A stretch of 48,997 nt of DNA from UBA10205 sp964373815 (GTDB lineage Archaea; Iainarchaeota; Iainarchaeia; Iainarchaeales; Iainarchaeaceae), in the NCBI GenBank assembly GCA_964373815.1, contig CAYJWI010000008.1:1-48997 (forward strand). The letters run 5' to 3'. Positions 24,210 through 32,017 of this stretch are shown here, piece after piece. The translations under genes were made by a program, and so were the position numbers. The stretch's first letter is position 1, and each line of letters opens with the position of its first letter. The notes beneath the pieces are model-generated. The model saw only the letters and a program-made list of their open reading frames with translations. It was not told where the DNA came from and made no database searches.

Positions 24210-25183
24210 TTCTTTTCCCCAATAGCGATTAAGCATTCCGTCGGATTTAAGATTAACGTTTTCCAGTTTTCGGCATCATCGAGCACGATCCTGTTGCAGG
24301 CGGTGTTTACGAGGCAGTCCACCTTTATTCCTGCCATATAACTTTCCACCACGAGGTCCATTTCAAGCAGGTATGCCTTCTTACCGCGGCCCTCGATTGC
24401 CTTCTTGAGCTCGAGTGCCTTCTCCTTCTGCCTCTGCCCGGATTTTATGGAAACAATTATCCCGAAGCTTTTAGCTTCCGAGGCTTTGGCAATCGCCGCA
24501 AACCTTTTGCGCATGAGCCTGTCGCGGTTCTTCTCCCCAATCTCCTCAACAGTGCCGTGCAAGGGGTTGACAACAATCACGGGTTTTTTGGTGCTGAAAA
24601 TCAGCCCCTGGGGATGGAAGTACCCGTCCCCAAAATATACGTTAGCCTGCACCGATGGCTGCACCTGCTCAACTACCGTGTAATTGCACCCGAGCACCTG
24701 GCCCTCCACCGCAATCCTGCGTGTGCCTTCCCCGATGAAAGAATTTACCCCGTTATTGAAAAGGAGTTTTTTTATTTGAGGGAGGTACTTGCTGTACTGC
24801 ACGTTCGCGATGAGCGAAATCGAGTCAATTTTCCTTTTTGCGAGTTCCTTTAGAAGCCTTGCAACATTTTTCCCAATCTCCTCTTCGGAAAGTTCGTAAT
24901 AGCACGGCACGTAAATGATGTCCTTGTGCCGATGTATCGGCCCGTGCCCGATGTGGACAACGGTGTCGGCGTTGAGCGCCTTCATGTCGTTTAGTGGAAG
25001 GTCGCACGCGCCGTAGCACGGGTCCATTTTGACGAAAACATTTTCAGAGCTTGCGCTAAGCTCTTCGATTATCCAGGTGGTTTTGTCCTTGAGGCCTTCG
25101 GGTATCTGCACTATGCATGTTTTCGATTCCCTTTCCTCGAGGAATTTTTTCGCTTCCGCGAGGTTGACAACAAGAGATGGCAT
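24173..25183 (-). CDS. dph2: Diphthamide biosynthesis enzyme Dph2
   Basis: This 336-residue protein has three conserved Cys: in DPCYGACD near residue 56-60, LGCNYT near 166, and NTACNRI near 296. These bind the [4Fe-4S] cluster of the non-classical radical-SAM enzyme that transfers a 3-amino-3-carboxypropyl group to a His of elongation factor 2. IVQIPEGLK and VVHIGHGP are family motifs. It follows rpl10e on the same strand, 19 bp away. Confidence 0.9.
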   Translation of the reverse strand: MPSLVVNLAEAKKFLEERESKTCIVQIPEGLKDKTTWIIEELSASSENVFVKMDPCYGACDLPLNDMKALNADTVVHIGHGPIHRHKDIIYVPCYYELSEEEIGKNVARLLKELAKRKIDSISLIANVQYSKYLPQIKKLLFNNGVNSFIGEGTRRIAVEGQVLGCNYTVVEQVQPSVQANVYFGDGYFHPQGLIFSTKKPVIVVNPLHGTVEEIGEKNRDRLMRKRFAAIAKASEAKSFGIIVSIKSGQRQKEKALELKKAIEGRGKKAYLLEMDLVVESYMAGIKVDCLVNTACNRIVLDDAENWKTLILNPTECLIAIGEKKWEEWRADEFLH

Positions 25184-25202
25184 AATTAGAATTTACGCAA
25201 AA

Positions 25203-25928
25203 TCATTTCTTGGCTTCTTTCTTTTCCGGCGCGCTCTTTGCTTCCGCCTTCGCATCCTTTCCTGCTGCTGGCGCTGCGGCTTCGCCTTCCTTCTTCTCTT
25301 CGCCTGCGAGCGCGCCTTCCGCGGCCTTTGCCTTGGCCTCTTCCTCTTCCTTGAGGATGTCCCTTGTCTTCTTAGGCTTTGTGCCTATGCTTTCAACATC
25401 CTTGTGCATTCTTGTGGTGACTCCGCAGGGGAACCTCGAGATTGCCATCATGAGGCAGCCCGCCGCCTTTTCCTTGTCCTGGTCAAAAACTAGAACTGAA
25501 AACACCACCTGGCCATTGCGTACGCGCGCAGCCCTTCCTATTGTCTTTCCGAATGCGTGGCTCATCCCCTTCTGTATCCTGTCCGCGTGCGCCCCCTGCG
25601 CCTGCTTGTTTTCGCGCAGGATGTGGTGGGGGTAAATCCTTAGCTTGATGAAGAAGGCTTCCTTGCCCACCCTTTTTGCAAGTGTCCTGTTTATCATGAG
25701 CCTTGCGCTCTCGAGGGCGTTGTCGCGTATCTGCACCCCGTGCGGCCCGCATTGAACCATGAGGTCCACTATGGTATCAAATGGCTTCATCCCCTCGCCC
25801 ATGTTCCACTGCCTAGTCTTGAGGCCCGGGACCGCGCCGATGTAGTTACGGCTGTGCACTGTGACCGCGTGCCTAGTGTAGGGGCGGTCTTTTGTAGTCC
25901 TATAGCAATGCCCTGGCCTTAAACCCAT
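25203..25928 (-). CDS. rpl10e: 50S ribosomal protein L10e (uL16)
   Basis: The core of about 170 residues matches archaeal L10e: GLRPGHCYRTTKDRPYTRHA, VPGLKTRQWNMGEG, QIRDNALESARLMINRTL, KLRIYPHHILRENKQAQGAHADRIQKGMSHAFGKTIGRAARV. It binds 5S/23S rRNA near the tRNA sites. An added C-terminal tail of about 60 residues consists mostly of Ala, Lys and Glu (EEEEAKAKAAEG to PEKKEAKK), absent from typical L10e. Similar Lys-rich tails occur on other proteins here. The 163 bp upstream hold a weak TATA-like TTTTTAAAG near 26010. Confidence 0.92.
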   Translation of the reverse strand: MGLRPGHCYRTTKDRPYTRHAVTVHSRNYIGAVPGLKTRQWNMGEGMKPFDTIVDLMVQCGPHGVQIRDNALESARLMINRTLAKRVGKEAFFIKLRIYPHHILRENKQAQGAHADRIQKGMSHAFGKTIGRAARVRNGQVVFSVLVFDQDKEKAAGCLMMAISRFPCGVTTRMHKDVESIGTKPKKTRDILKEEEEAKAKAAEGALAGEEKKEGEAAAPAAGKDAKAEAKSAPEKKEAKK

Positions 25929-26091
25929 TCAAACCACTTCTAAAAGCCGTAAAACCAGCATTTTCCATGCCTTATTTTACTCAAATATACTCCCCAGCAA
26001 TCCTTTAAAAATCTCTCCCTTGAAGCCTTTGCCCTTTTGGGAAAAGCCCTATAATCTAAAACCCTCATCCTTCCAAATAAGCCCTTTTATG

Positions 26092-26718
26092 CTAGTTGCG
26101 CACTGCCAGCCATGCAAGGTTCTGGAACCTTTGGCCAAGTTCCTTTCTCTGCATTGAGTCTTTTGCCCCAAAGGAGTCCTTGAGTTTTTCAACCGCCTGC
26201 TTGGCATAGTTTCCCGCCTGCGGGTTGCGGTGCTGCTCTGCAAGCCAGTTCCTAAGCCAGCTTTCGAAGTCAGCGAAGTTGCGCACTTCGCCGCGCGAGA
26301 GGGCGCTGAAAAAAAGCATCCGCAGGTCATGGAGCTCCTTCACATCCTTTGGCAAACGTTCCCTGTTTTCCCTCATGAACTTTGGGCTGTTGAAAATCTT
26401 CTGTATTTCCGTAAGCTCGCGCTGCCTCGGAGCGTCGACAAGCCTCTCCCTCTCCTGCCGCTGCTCAAAGCCCACCCTTTCCTGCTCCGCGGCGCTCTGC
26501 CTTGCCCTTGCAAAGTTGATCTGCTCGAGCCTTTTATCCTGCGGCCTTGCTAACAAAGCTCCAAGAATCCCCGGGCCATTTGCGCGCTGTGCATGGCCGC
26601 GTTCGTTTGGTCTCTGGCCATGCTCCCCGAAACCCGGAAGCCTTGGGCGGTTCATCCTCCCCCTCAGCATCCTCTGCGCAAGGAACCTTGCAACCATCGC
26701 TCTTGGGCCCGGCGGCAT
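26092..26718 (-). CDS. Arg/Gln-rich protein of unknown function
   Basis: This 208-residue protein has an N-terminal third that is Arg/Gly/Pro-rich and likely disordered (RMLRGRMNRPRLPGFGEHGQ). The rest is helical, with ERERLVDAPRQRELTEIQKIF and SWLRNWLAEQHRNPQAGNYAKQAV. No domain is recognised. The ATG at 26718 is about 24 bp after a TATA box (TATATAAA on the minus strand) that overlaps the spaced inverted repeat at 26746-26786, so the gene may be leaderless and share a regulator with the RHH/MazF module at position 68. Confidence 0.55.
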   Translation of the reverse strand: MPPGPRAMVARFLAQRMLRGRMNRPRLPGFGEHGQRPNERGHAQRANGPGILGALLARPQDKRLEQINFARARQSAAEQERVGFEQRQERERLVDAPRQRELTEIQKIFNSPKFMRENRERLPKDVKELHDLRMLFFSALSRGEVRNFADFESWLRNWLAEQHRNPQAGNYAKQAVEKLKDSFGAKDSMQRKELGQRFQNLAWLAVRN

Positions 26719-26745
26719 GGAAGAATTAGAGCCTTGAAGTTTATA

Positions 26746-26786
26746 TAGCAAACCACGAAAGTTTTTCGGCATGCTGTGGTTTGCTA
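26746..26786 (-). promoter_or_regulatory. Second copy of the TAGCAAACCA/TGGTTTGCTA element
   Basis: The arms TAGCAAACCA (26746-26755) and TGGTTTGCTA (26777-26786) are perfect, with a 21-bp spacer. In the minus orientation the sequence matches positions 9-51 almost base for base, including ATGCCGAAAAACTTTC in the spacer. In both copies the TGGTTTGCTATA end leads into the TATA box of the following gene. This supports an operator shared by the two genes. Confidence 0.6.
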
Positions 26787-26789
26787 GAT

Positions 26790-26852
26790 AGCAAACGGCA
26801 AAAATTTAGCAGGATTACTTTTCCCGTTTGCCATAACATTAGCTTTAAATAG
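26790..26852 (+). promoter_or_regulatory. Related inverted repeat and promoter of the Lys-rich gene
   Basis: GCAAACGG (26791-26798) and CCGTTTGC (26824-26831) form an 8-bp inverted repeat with a 25-bp spacer, the same design as the neighbouring element but with GG/CC replacing CA/TG. It is followed by CTTTAAATAG (26843-26852), a TATA-like box 48 bp before the ATG at 26900. The two elements lie back to back between divergent genes. Confidence 0.5.
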
Positions 26853-26899
26853 TTGTTAAATTCTCTACTAGTTTAAACAACTTTTTGCGGGGTGAGAAA

Positions 26900-27076
26900 A
26901 TGGTTTTGAACCTAAAAAGGATAGGGCAGGTGCTCGAGAACATGGGCCTCAAGCTTGAAAGGGAGGCCTCCAAAAGCAGGAAAGGCGGCTCTAAGAAAAA
27001 GAAGAAAAAATCCAAGAGAAAAAAGTGGAGTTCGCACAAAAAAAGAGCGGAAGAAAAAGCCCGGAAGAAAAAGTGA
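26900..27076 (+). CDS. Small Lys-rich protein
   Basis: This 58-residue protein begins with an amphipathic helix (MVLNLKRIGQVLENMGLKLERE) and continues with a strongly basic tail (GSKKKKKKSKRKKW, then RAEEKARKKK). The ATG at 26900 follows GGGGTGAG. It resembles short Lys-rich nucleic-acid binders common in small archaeal genomes, but no homologue is claimed. A promoter and an inverted repeat of the GCAAAC...GTTTGC type lie upstream. Confidence 0.6.
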   Translation: MVLNLKRIGQVLENMGLKLEREASKSRKGGSKKKKKKSKRKKWSSHKKRAEEKARKKK

Positions 27077-27099
27077 AAATGAATTGAAGGCCCTAGCTT

Positions 27100-27618
27100 T
27101 CAGAATTCCATGAAGCTAATTTCCGCCTTTGAGAGCCTTGCATTGAAATCTATTTCTGCGTCCTTTTCCTTCGAGCGGAAGAAAAGCATCTCAAGCCCGC
27201 TCCATGTGGTGAACCATCCGCTCGGCTCTAGTATTACCAGCACCAGCTGCGATGTGAGCGACTTTGTTTCAAGGGAGACTATGTACGCTGCGGTGAGCAG
27301 TATCAGCATTCCGACTATTGAAAGCACAGCCCCTTCGCGGACGCTTTTTTTCTTCCCAGCTTCTAGCAGCGCGTGGTGCTTTCTGAAGTGCTCGTGCAGC
27401 CTCTTTTTTATGAGTGCCTCGTGCTCCAAGTTTCTCTCCTGTTTTGGTATGAGGAAGCGCAGCTCGAGCGCCCCTTCCTTTGTCTCAACGATTGCCTTTT
27501 TCATTTCGGCAAGGAAGTCCTCAGAAAGGCCCCTCACTGAAAAGGGCCGCGGGTCGAAGTCGGAGAAAATGTCCTCGTAGTTGTCTAGCAAGAGGCTTAT
27601 CTCGCTTTTAGCGAGCAG
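27100..27618 (-). CDS. Membrane protein of unknown function, 5' end in assembly gap
   Basis: The frame is open from the stop at 27100 to the N run, so the start is missing. The readable part (about 173 residues) has KSEISLLLDNYEDIFSDFDPRPFSVRGLSEDFLAEMKKA. This resembles a widespread uncharacterised family with a DIFSDFDPRPYS-type motif. Two membrane segments follow (AVLSIVGMLILLTAAYIVSL and a second near SQLVLVILEPSGW). A TTG at 27591 could be mistaken for the start, but the similarity runs past it. Function unknown. Confidence 0.65.
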   Translation of the reverse strand: MLAKSEISLLLDNYEDIFSDFDPRPFSVRGLSEDFLAEMKKAIVETKEGALELRFLIPKQERNLEHEALIKKRLHEHFRKHHALLEAGKKKSVREGAVLSIVGMLILLTAAYIVSLETKSLTSQLVLVILEPSGWFTTWSGLEMLFFRSKEKDAEIDFNARLSKAEISFMEF

Positions 27619-27718
27619 NNNNNNNNNNNNNNNNNNNNNNNNNNNNNNNNNNNNNNNNNNNNNNNNNNNNNNNNNNNNNNNNNNNNNNNNNNNNNNNNNN
27701 NNNNNNNNNNNNNNNNNN
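27619..27718. other. Assembly gap (100 N)
   Basis: Exactly 100 N, a placeholder of unknown true length. It removes the 5' end of the membrane protein gene at 27100 and the sequence 3' of tRNA-Cys. Confidence 0.99.
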
Positions 27719-27726
27719 TTTTTTTA

Positions 27727-27895
27727 AGCTGAGGGAGGGAGTCGAACCCCCCTAGCCCGCTCACTGCAACATTCGGAAAGCCGAAGGCTTATTCCCCTGA
27801 AAGGGGAATGACCGTCGCTCCCAACCGCCGAAACGGTTGCTCAACAGCCGAAACTGTTGCTGCAGGCGGGTACATGACCGCTCTGACACCTCAGC
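27727..27895 (-). tRNA. tRNA-Cys(GCA) with intron
   Basis: Read on the minus strand, the acceptor stem is GCTGAGG (27889-27895) with CCTCAGC (27728-27734), and U73 is the discriminator. The D arm TCAGAGCGGTCATGTA closely resembles bacterial tRNA-Cys. The anticodon stem is CCCGC/GCGGG with loop C-U-GCA-G-A. The variable loop is CTAG, and the T arm is GGGGG-TTCGACT-CCCTC. U73, the GCA anticodon and the D-arm pattern identify Cys. Removing a 98-nt intron after position 37 leaves a normal 71-nt tRNA. No CCA is encoded. Confidence 0.88.
27762..27859 (-). other. 98-nt intron in tRNA-Cys (position 37/38)
   Basis: A canonical bulge-helix-bulge can form. CTGC (32-35) pairs with GCAG near the 3' end of the intron, with 3-nt bulges AG^C and UG^A and an inner helix AACA/UGUU, giving cuts after G37 and before A38. 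The intron is almost entirely hairpins: 27842-27859 (6 bp), 27822-27839 (6 bp, same TTTCGG loop), 27791-27809 (8 bp, 3-nt loop) and 27778-27790 (5 bp). The first hairpin uses the same bases as the BHB inner helix, so the two folds exclude each other. Confidence 0.75.
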
Positions 27896-27901
27896 ACAAC
27901 C

Positions 27902-27931
27902 TTTTTCTTTTCGTTAGCACGAAAAGAAAAA
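27902..27931. repeat. 12-bp inverted repeat beside tRNA-Cys
   Basis: TTTTTCTTTTCG-TTAGCA-CGAAAAGAAAAA is a perfect 12-bp inverted repeat starting 6 bp upstream of tRNA-Cys on the minus strand. CGAAAAAGAAAAG follows again at 27939. No TATA box is visible within the 60 bp upstream of the tRNA. It may be a terminator or an unusual upstream element. Confidence 0.4.
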
Positions 27932-28078
27932 CGTTGACGAAAAAGAAAAGTGCCTACATTCAAACCAATGCCAAAAACGTTAAAAGCTTGACCAGAAAGC
28001 CTTGTCTTATGCATTTCCATCTTAGATGGGCGCTCTTTGAGGCTCTTGAATAAAACCCTTTTCGAGGGAGTATTCCCT

Positions 28079-28720
28079 ATGCAGGCAGTGATTTTCGACC
28101 TCGACGGCGTCATTGTGGACACAATGAACCTCTACTTCGAGGCGGGGGTTAAGGTTTTCGCCGGAGCGGGGAAGAAAGTCTCGAAAGCCCAGTTGAAGGG
28201 GCTTGACGCGATGCGCCTTGGCGAAGGGTACAGGAAATTCTTCTCCTCGAAAAGCGATAAGGAAATAGACTCTCTCGCGCAGCAAACCTACGACTACCTG
28301 CGCAAAAAGACAAGGGGCATAAGGCCTATGCCGGGCTTTCTCGAGTTCTTCTTCTCGCTCAGGGGAAAATACCCGGTTGCGGTTGTTTCCAGTTCGAGGA
28401 AGGAATTCGTCGGGTACATCCTTGGCGAGCTCGGGATAAAGAAGGATTTTGCGCTGATTTTGGGAGGCGATGATGTCGCGCAAGGCAAACCCTCGCCAGA
28501 AGGCTACCTGAAGGCCGCAAAGATGCTCAATGCAAAGCCTAGCCAGTGCCTTGTTGTAGAGGATTCGATTTTCGGGATAAAATCCGCGAAATCAGCGGGG
28601 ATGAAGTGCGTTGCAGTGACCAACAGCTATCCGGAGAACTTCCTTCTCGATGCCGACCTGATAGTCGATTCGCTCGCCGAGCTTACATTGGAAAAAGCCG
28701 AGGCGCTGTTCAATGCTTGA
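28079..28720 (+). CDS. HAD-superfamily phosphatase (beta-phosphoglucomutase-like) A
   Basis: This protein of about 213 residues has the HAD motifs: I, VIFDLDGVIVDT (nucleophile Asp); II, VAVVSSSRKEF; III, Lys in GDDVAQGKPSPEGYL; IV, VVEDSIFGIKSAKSAGM. The cap after motif I is of the subclass I alpha-helical type. Such enzymes hydrolyse sugar phosphates or act as phosphoglucomutases. The ATG at 28079 has GAGGGAG upstream. It overlaps a second HAD gene by 8 bp; the two look like an old tandem duplication. Confidence 0.85.
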   Translation: MQAVIFDLDGVIVDTMNLYFEAGVKVFAGAGKKVSKAQLKGLDAMRLGEGYRKFFSSKSDKEIDSLAQQTYDYLRKKTRGIRPMPGFLEFFFSLRGKYPVAVVSSSRKEFVGYILGELGIKKDFALILGGDDVAQGKPSPEGYLKAAKMLNAKPSQCLVVEDSIFGIKSAKSAGMKCVAVTNSYPENFLLDADLIVDSLAELTLEKAEALFNA

Positions 28721-29366
28721 AGCAGTGATTTTCGATTTCGACGGAGTGCTCATAGACACACCTTCATATTATTTCAAGCACATGCGCTCCTATCTGGGAA
28801 AGCTCCACCCGAAAGTCGAGGACAAGGACATTTCCGACCTTGTGGGCTATTCATTTTCAGACAAGCTCATTTTCATAAACAACAAGTACGGCCTCAACGT
28901 GCAGAAGGAGGAGTTCGTGAAGCAGACCGAAGATGCGATGAAGCTCGAAATGTCCTCCATGCTTTCGCTCGACCCGGCGCTCGGGGCCCTTTTGGCAGAA
29001 CTCAGGGAAAACAACATCAAGCTCGCCGTGGCTTCGAATAATTCTCGCAAGAATATTGATTATTTCCTCTCGCTGATTGGGATAATGGATTATTTCAGCA
29101 CCATTGTTTCGTATGGTGATGCAAAAAACCCCAAGCCCTTTCCGGATGTTTATCTGCAGGCGCTCAAGCGGATGCGAAAAAAGCCGGGGAATTGCATCGC
29201 GATAGAGGACACCTCTGTAGGCCTCGAAGCCGCGAAAAAAGCCGGGCTCAAGTGCATAGCAATCCCGCATAAATTGACTTCCTACCACGATTTTGCAGGG
29301 GCTGAGCTTGTGGTCAATGGTTTTTCCGATTTGAGCTTTGCAAAGCTTAAAGGGCTGGTTGGGTGA
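28713..29366 (+). CDS. HAD-superfamily phosphatase (beta-phosphoglucomutase-like) B
   Basis: This 217-residue protein has motif I AVIFDFDGVLIDTPSYYF, motif II LAVASNNSRKNID, motif III Lys in DAKNPKPFPDVYLQAL, and motif IV IAIEDTSVGLEAAKKAGLKCIAIP. The domain plan is that of the preceding HAD gene, with clear divergence in the cap, so substrates probably differ. The start overlaps gene A by 8 bp and the stop overlaps the Mre11-like gene by 4 bp, forming a three-gene unit. Substrate unknown. Confidence 0.85.
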   Translation: MLEAVIFDFDGVLIDTPSYYFKHMRSYLGKLHPKVEDKDISDLVGYSFSDKLIFINNKYGLNVQKEEFVKQTEDAMKLEMSSMLSLDPALGALLAELRENNIKLAVASNNSRKNIDYFLSLIGIMDYFSTIVSYGDAKNPKPFPDVYLQALKRMRKKPGNCIAIEDTSVGLEAAKKAGLKCIAIPHKLTSYHDFAGAELVVNGFSDLSFAKLKGLVG

Positions 29367-30461
29367 AGATTGCAATTTTTTCGGATACGCACCTCGGCTT
29401 TGAGGAGAAGGGCGAGCGCAGCGAAGAGTCATTTGAAAATTTGGTGCAGGCGATTTCCCTTTCCGCAAAGGAGAGTGCCGATGCAATCCTGCTCGGAGGC
29501 GATGTCTTTGACGCCCCCGTTCCTTCCCACAACGTGCTCTACAAGGCAATGGACGCATTCTCCACCAACAATTCCCCTTCGGACGTAAAAGTTTTTGTAG
29601 AGAAGAGCGGAGTGAAAAAGCAGGCTTTCTTCAGGGGAATCCCGATAATAGCAATACACGGCAACCACGAGTGCCTCGGAAAGGAGACCCGCACGGCACT
29701 TGATGTGCTCTGCCTCTGCGGCCAGCTTGTTTATGCGCACGCAGCGAGCGTTTGCATAGAAAAGGGCGGCGAGAGGGCATTTGCGCACTGCCTTGGCTCC
29801 GTGCCTGAAAAAAAGGCGCTAGAGGCCCTCCAGCACTGGAACCCAAGGCCCGTGCAGGGGAGCGCGAACATTATCATGACCCACCAGGGCTACAAGGAGT
29901 TCATGGCGGTGGATGATGAAATGGTTGCAACGCTCTCCCTTGACGACCTTCCGGCGGGCTTTGACCTTTTCGTGAATGGGCACTTGCACTGGAGGCAGGA
30001 GCAAAACCTTGGAAAGGGGGTTTTCCTGCTCCCCGGCTCAACCATAAGCACTTCGATAAAAAAGCTTGAGGCCGAAAAGCCGAAAGGGGTTTACTTTTTC
30101 GACACTGCTTCAAAAAAGCTTTCCTTCTCGCCTTTTGAAAAACAGCGCAAGGCATTCTACCACAAAATAGTTTTCGAGNNNNNNNNNNNNNNNNNNNNNN
30201 NNNNNNNNNNNNNNNNNNNNNNNNNNNNNNNNNNNNNNNNNNNNNNNNNNNNNNNNNNNNNNNNNNNNNNNNNNNNNNATTTCGGAGCTGCGCGAGCTGC
30301 AGAAGTCGAGGCTCTCGGTCGCAGCCATGGGCTTTGGCATACTTGAAAAGAGCCTCTCCGAAACCGATTTCGGCAAGGAAGTTTCCGCGAAAGAGCTCTT
30401 CGAGCTCCTTTCCGAGGATGAAATAGACAAGGCTCTGGCGCTTTTTAGCAAAAACCAATGA
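29363..30461 (+). CDS. Mre11/SbcD-like DNA repair exonuclease, interrupted by assembly gap
   Basis: The first 272 residues carry calcineurin-like phosphoesterase motifs: FSDTHLGFEEKGER (D-x-H), LLGGDVFDAP (GD), IHGNHE (GNHE), IIMTHQGY (H) and VNGHLHW (GHxH). These are in the order of archaeal Mre11 nucleases that process double-strand breaks. A 100-N run interrupts the gene. After it, a 60-residue C terminus (ISELRELQKSRLSVAAMGF to ALALFSKNQ) continues in another frame because the gap length is artificial. The start is GTG at 29363, overlapping the HAD stop. No Rad50 gene is in the window. Confidence 0.82.
30179..30278. other. Assembly gap (100 N) inside the Mre11-like gene
   Basis: Exactly 100 N. 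The reading frame before and after differs modulo 3, so the real missing length is not 100 bp. Confidence 0.99.
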
Positions 30462-30486
30462 AGACGGCTGGCCAAATTTTACTTAT

Positions 30487-30528
30487 GCCAAACCAACAAA
30501 ACACTTCGGCGGATTTTAATGGTTTGCT
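30487..30528. promoter_or_regulatory. Third, diverged copy of the CAAACCA...TGGTTTG element
   Basis: GCCAAACCA (30487-30495) and TGGTTTGCT (30520-30528) are separated by 24 bp. The spacer shares TTCGGC with the copy at 26746, at a matching place. It lies in the 127-bp gap between the convergent Mre11-like and acdA genes, not upstream of either, so here it may be an orphan site, a terminator hairpin or a relic. Confidence 0.4.
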
Positions 30529-30588
30529 GTAAGCTGAATCATTTGCTGAATAATTATTTGCGCGCTCGCCAGAAACTCATTTTCTTTT

Positions 30589-31965
30589 TCAGCCTTTGCG
30601 CAGGAACTCGGCGTAGAATGCCGTTTCCGCGAGCGCTTTCGCCGCGATGCTCGGGTAATTGAATGTCGTGAATCCGGCCTTCTCTATTCTTGTGAGGAAT
30701 TTTTTGGTGTAAGGGCCGCCTGTTGCGACAACAACTAGCGGCTTCTTTATTTTCCGCGAAGGCTTTCGTAGGAGCGCGAGGTTTTCAGGGTTTAGTGTAG
30801 GGATGCTGAAGAGTATCAACACCATCACCATGTCGACATTTTTGTCCGCGATGCATCCGCTTATAGCCTTTCCATAGCTTTTAGCGTCCGCATCCGCAAG
30901 CAAATCCATCGGGTTTGAGAGGATGGCATCCGGAAGCGCTTTGGCAAGCCTTCTCCTCGTTCTTCCGGAAATCTTTGCGAGCTTTAGCCCTTTTGCGAGC
31001 ATCTGGTCAGCGGCGACAATTCCAAACCCGCCCCCGTTGGTTATTATCTGCACCCTCCGCCCCTTTGTGAGCGGCTCTTCCTCGAGCAGTTTTGCTGTTG
31101 CAAAAAGGTCAATCATGTCATCTGCCTGTATTATACCAGCCTGCCTGAACACGGCATCGTAAACCGCGGCCGAGCCGGCAAGAGAGCCCGTGTGTGAGCC
31201 TGCCGCCTTGCTTGTTTGCTCGTTCTTGCCGCCCTTGAGAACCACTATGGGTTTTTTGCGGGAAATTTTTTTCGCTATCTCGAAAAACTTCCTGCCATGC
31301 TTTGCGCCTTCGAGGTATGCCGTAATTACCTTTGTCTTCGCGTCCTGCCCGAGATATTCGAGAAGGTCAGCTTCATCGACATCCATTGCGTTCCCGTAGG
31401 ATGCGAACTTGCTTATCCCGAACTCCTGTGTCGATGTCCAGTCAAGTATCATCGAGCCAAGCGCGCCTGATTGCGAGATGAAAGAGAGCGAGCCTTTCTT
31501 CGGCGCCTTCATCCTCGCCCTGTCAAAAAAAGTGGTGTCAATGCCGCTGTGGTTGTTCAGTATGCCGACGCAGTTCGGGCCCATGACCCTTGTGCCGCTG
31601 TTCCTTTTAATGATGTTTAGGAGCCTTTGCGTGCTCCTCTTCTCCCCCACTTCCGAAAACCCCGCGCTGATTATCACCGCTGCCTTGACTTTTTTCCTCG
31701 CGCACTGCGCAAGCGCCTCGGGGACTTTTTGCGCTGGCAGGGATATCACCGCGAGGTCTATGCTTGAAGGTATTTCGAGTACGTTCTTGTAGCACTTTTT
31801 CCCCTGCACGTTGCGGTGCTTTGGGTTTACGGGGAAGATTTTTTTCACGGCTTTTTTGAGGTTGCTAAAAACAGTGTACCCGATTTTTCCAGCCTTTGCG
31901 GATGCGCCTATGACAGCGACGCTCTTGGGGTAAAAAAACGGTTCTATGGATTTGGGTCCGCGCAT
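30589..31965 (-). CDS. acdA: ADP-forming acetyl/acyl-CoA synthetase, alpha subunit
   Basis: This 458-residue protein has the three domains of the NDP-forming acyl-CoA synthetase alpha chain. They are a CoA-binding Rossmann domain (SVAVIGASAKAGKIGYTV), two succinyl-CoA-ligase-like domains (GTRVMGPNCVGILN, SFISQSGALGSMILDW), and the phospho-His loop KAAGSHTGSLAGS near residue 257. It converts acyl-CoA, ADP and Pi to acid and ATP, the main substrate-level ATP source in many fermenting archaea. The beta subunit is not adjacent. Divergent from a membrane protein gene with a shared AT box between them. Confidence 0.9.
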   Translation of the reverse strand: MRGPKSIEPFFYPKSVAVIGASAKAGKIGYTVFSNLKKAVKKIFPVNPKHRNVQGKKCYKNVLEIPSSIDLAVISLPAQKVPEALAQCARKKVKAAVIISAGFSEVGEKRSTQRLLNIIKRNSGTRVMGPNCVGILNNHSGIDTTFFDRARMKAPKKGSLSFISQSGALGSMILDWTSTQEFGISKFASYGNAMDVDEADLLEYLGQDAKTKVITAYLEGAKHGRKFFEIAKKISRKKPIVVLKGGKNEQTSKAAGSHTGSLAGSAAVYDAVFRQAGIIQADDMIDLFATAKLLEEEPLTKGRRVQIITNGGGFGIVAADQMLAKGLKLAKISGRTRRRLAKALPDAILSNPMDLLADADAKSYGKAISGCIADKNVDMVMVLILFSIPTLNPENLALLRKPSRKIKKPLVVVATGGPYTKKFLTRIEKAGFTTFNYPSIAAKALAETAFYAEFLRKG

Positions 31966-31987
31966 TACATAGAATTCTCGTAATCCC

Positions 31988-31997
31988 TTAATAATTC
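31988..31997. promoter_or_regulatory. AT box shared by acdA and the divergent membrane protein gene
   Basis: CTTAATAATT is centred about 27 bp from the acdA ATG (31965) and 26 bp from the ATG at 32018, in a gap of only 52 bp. This repeats the symmetric arrangement seen between rpiB and pcn. Confidence 0.4.
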
Positions 31998-32017
31998 TTT
32001 TCCGTCAACTCGGTATA

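Noticed and set aside
27778..27859. CRISPR array in the tRNA-Cys region
   Set aside because: The repeated units are short self-complementary hairpins inside a tRNA intron with no constant repeat-spacer period; no CRISPR or cas genes occur in the window.
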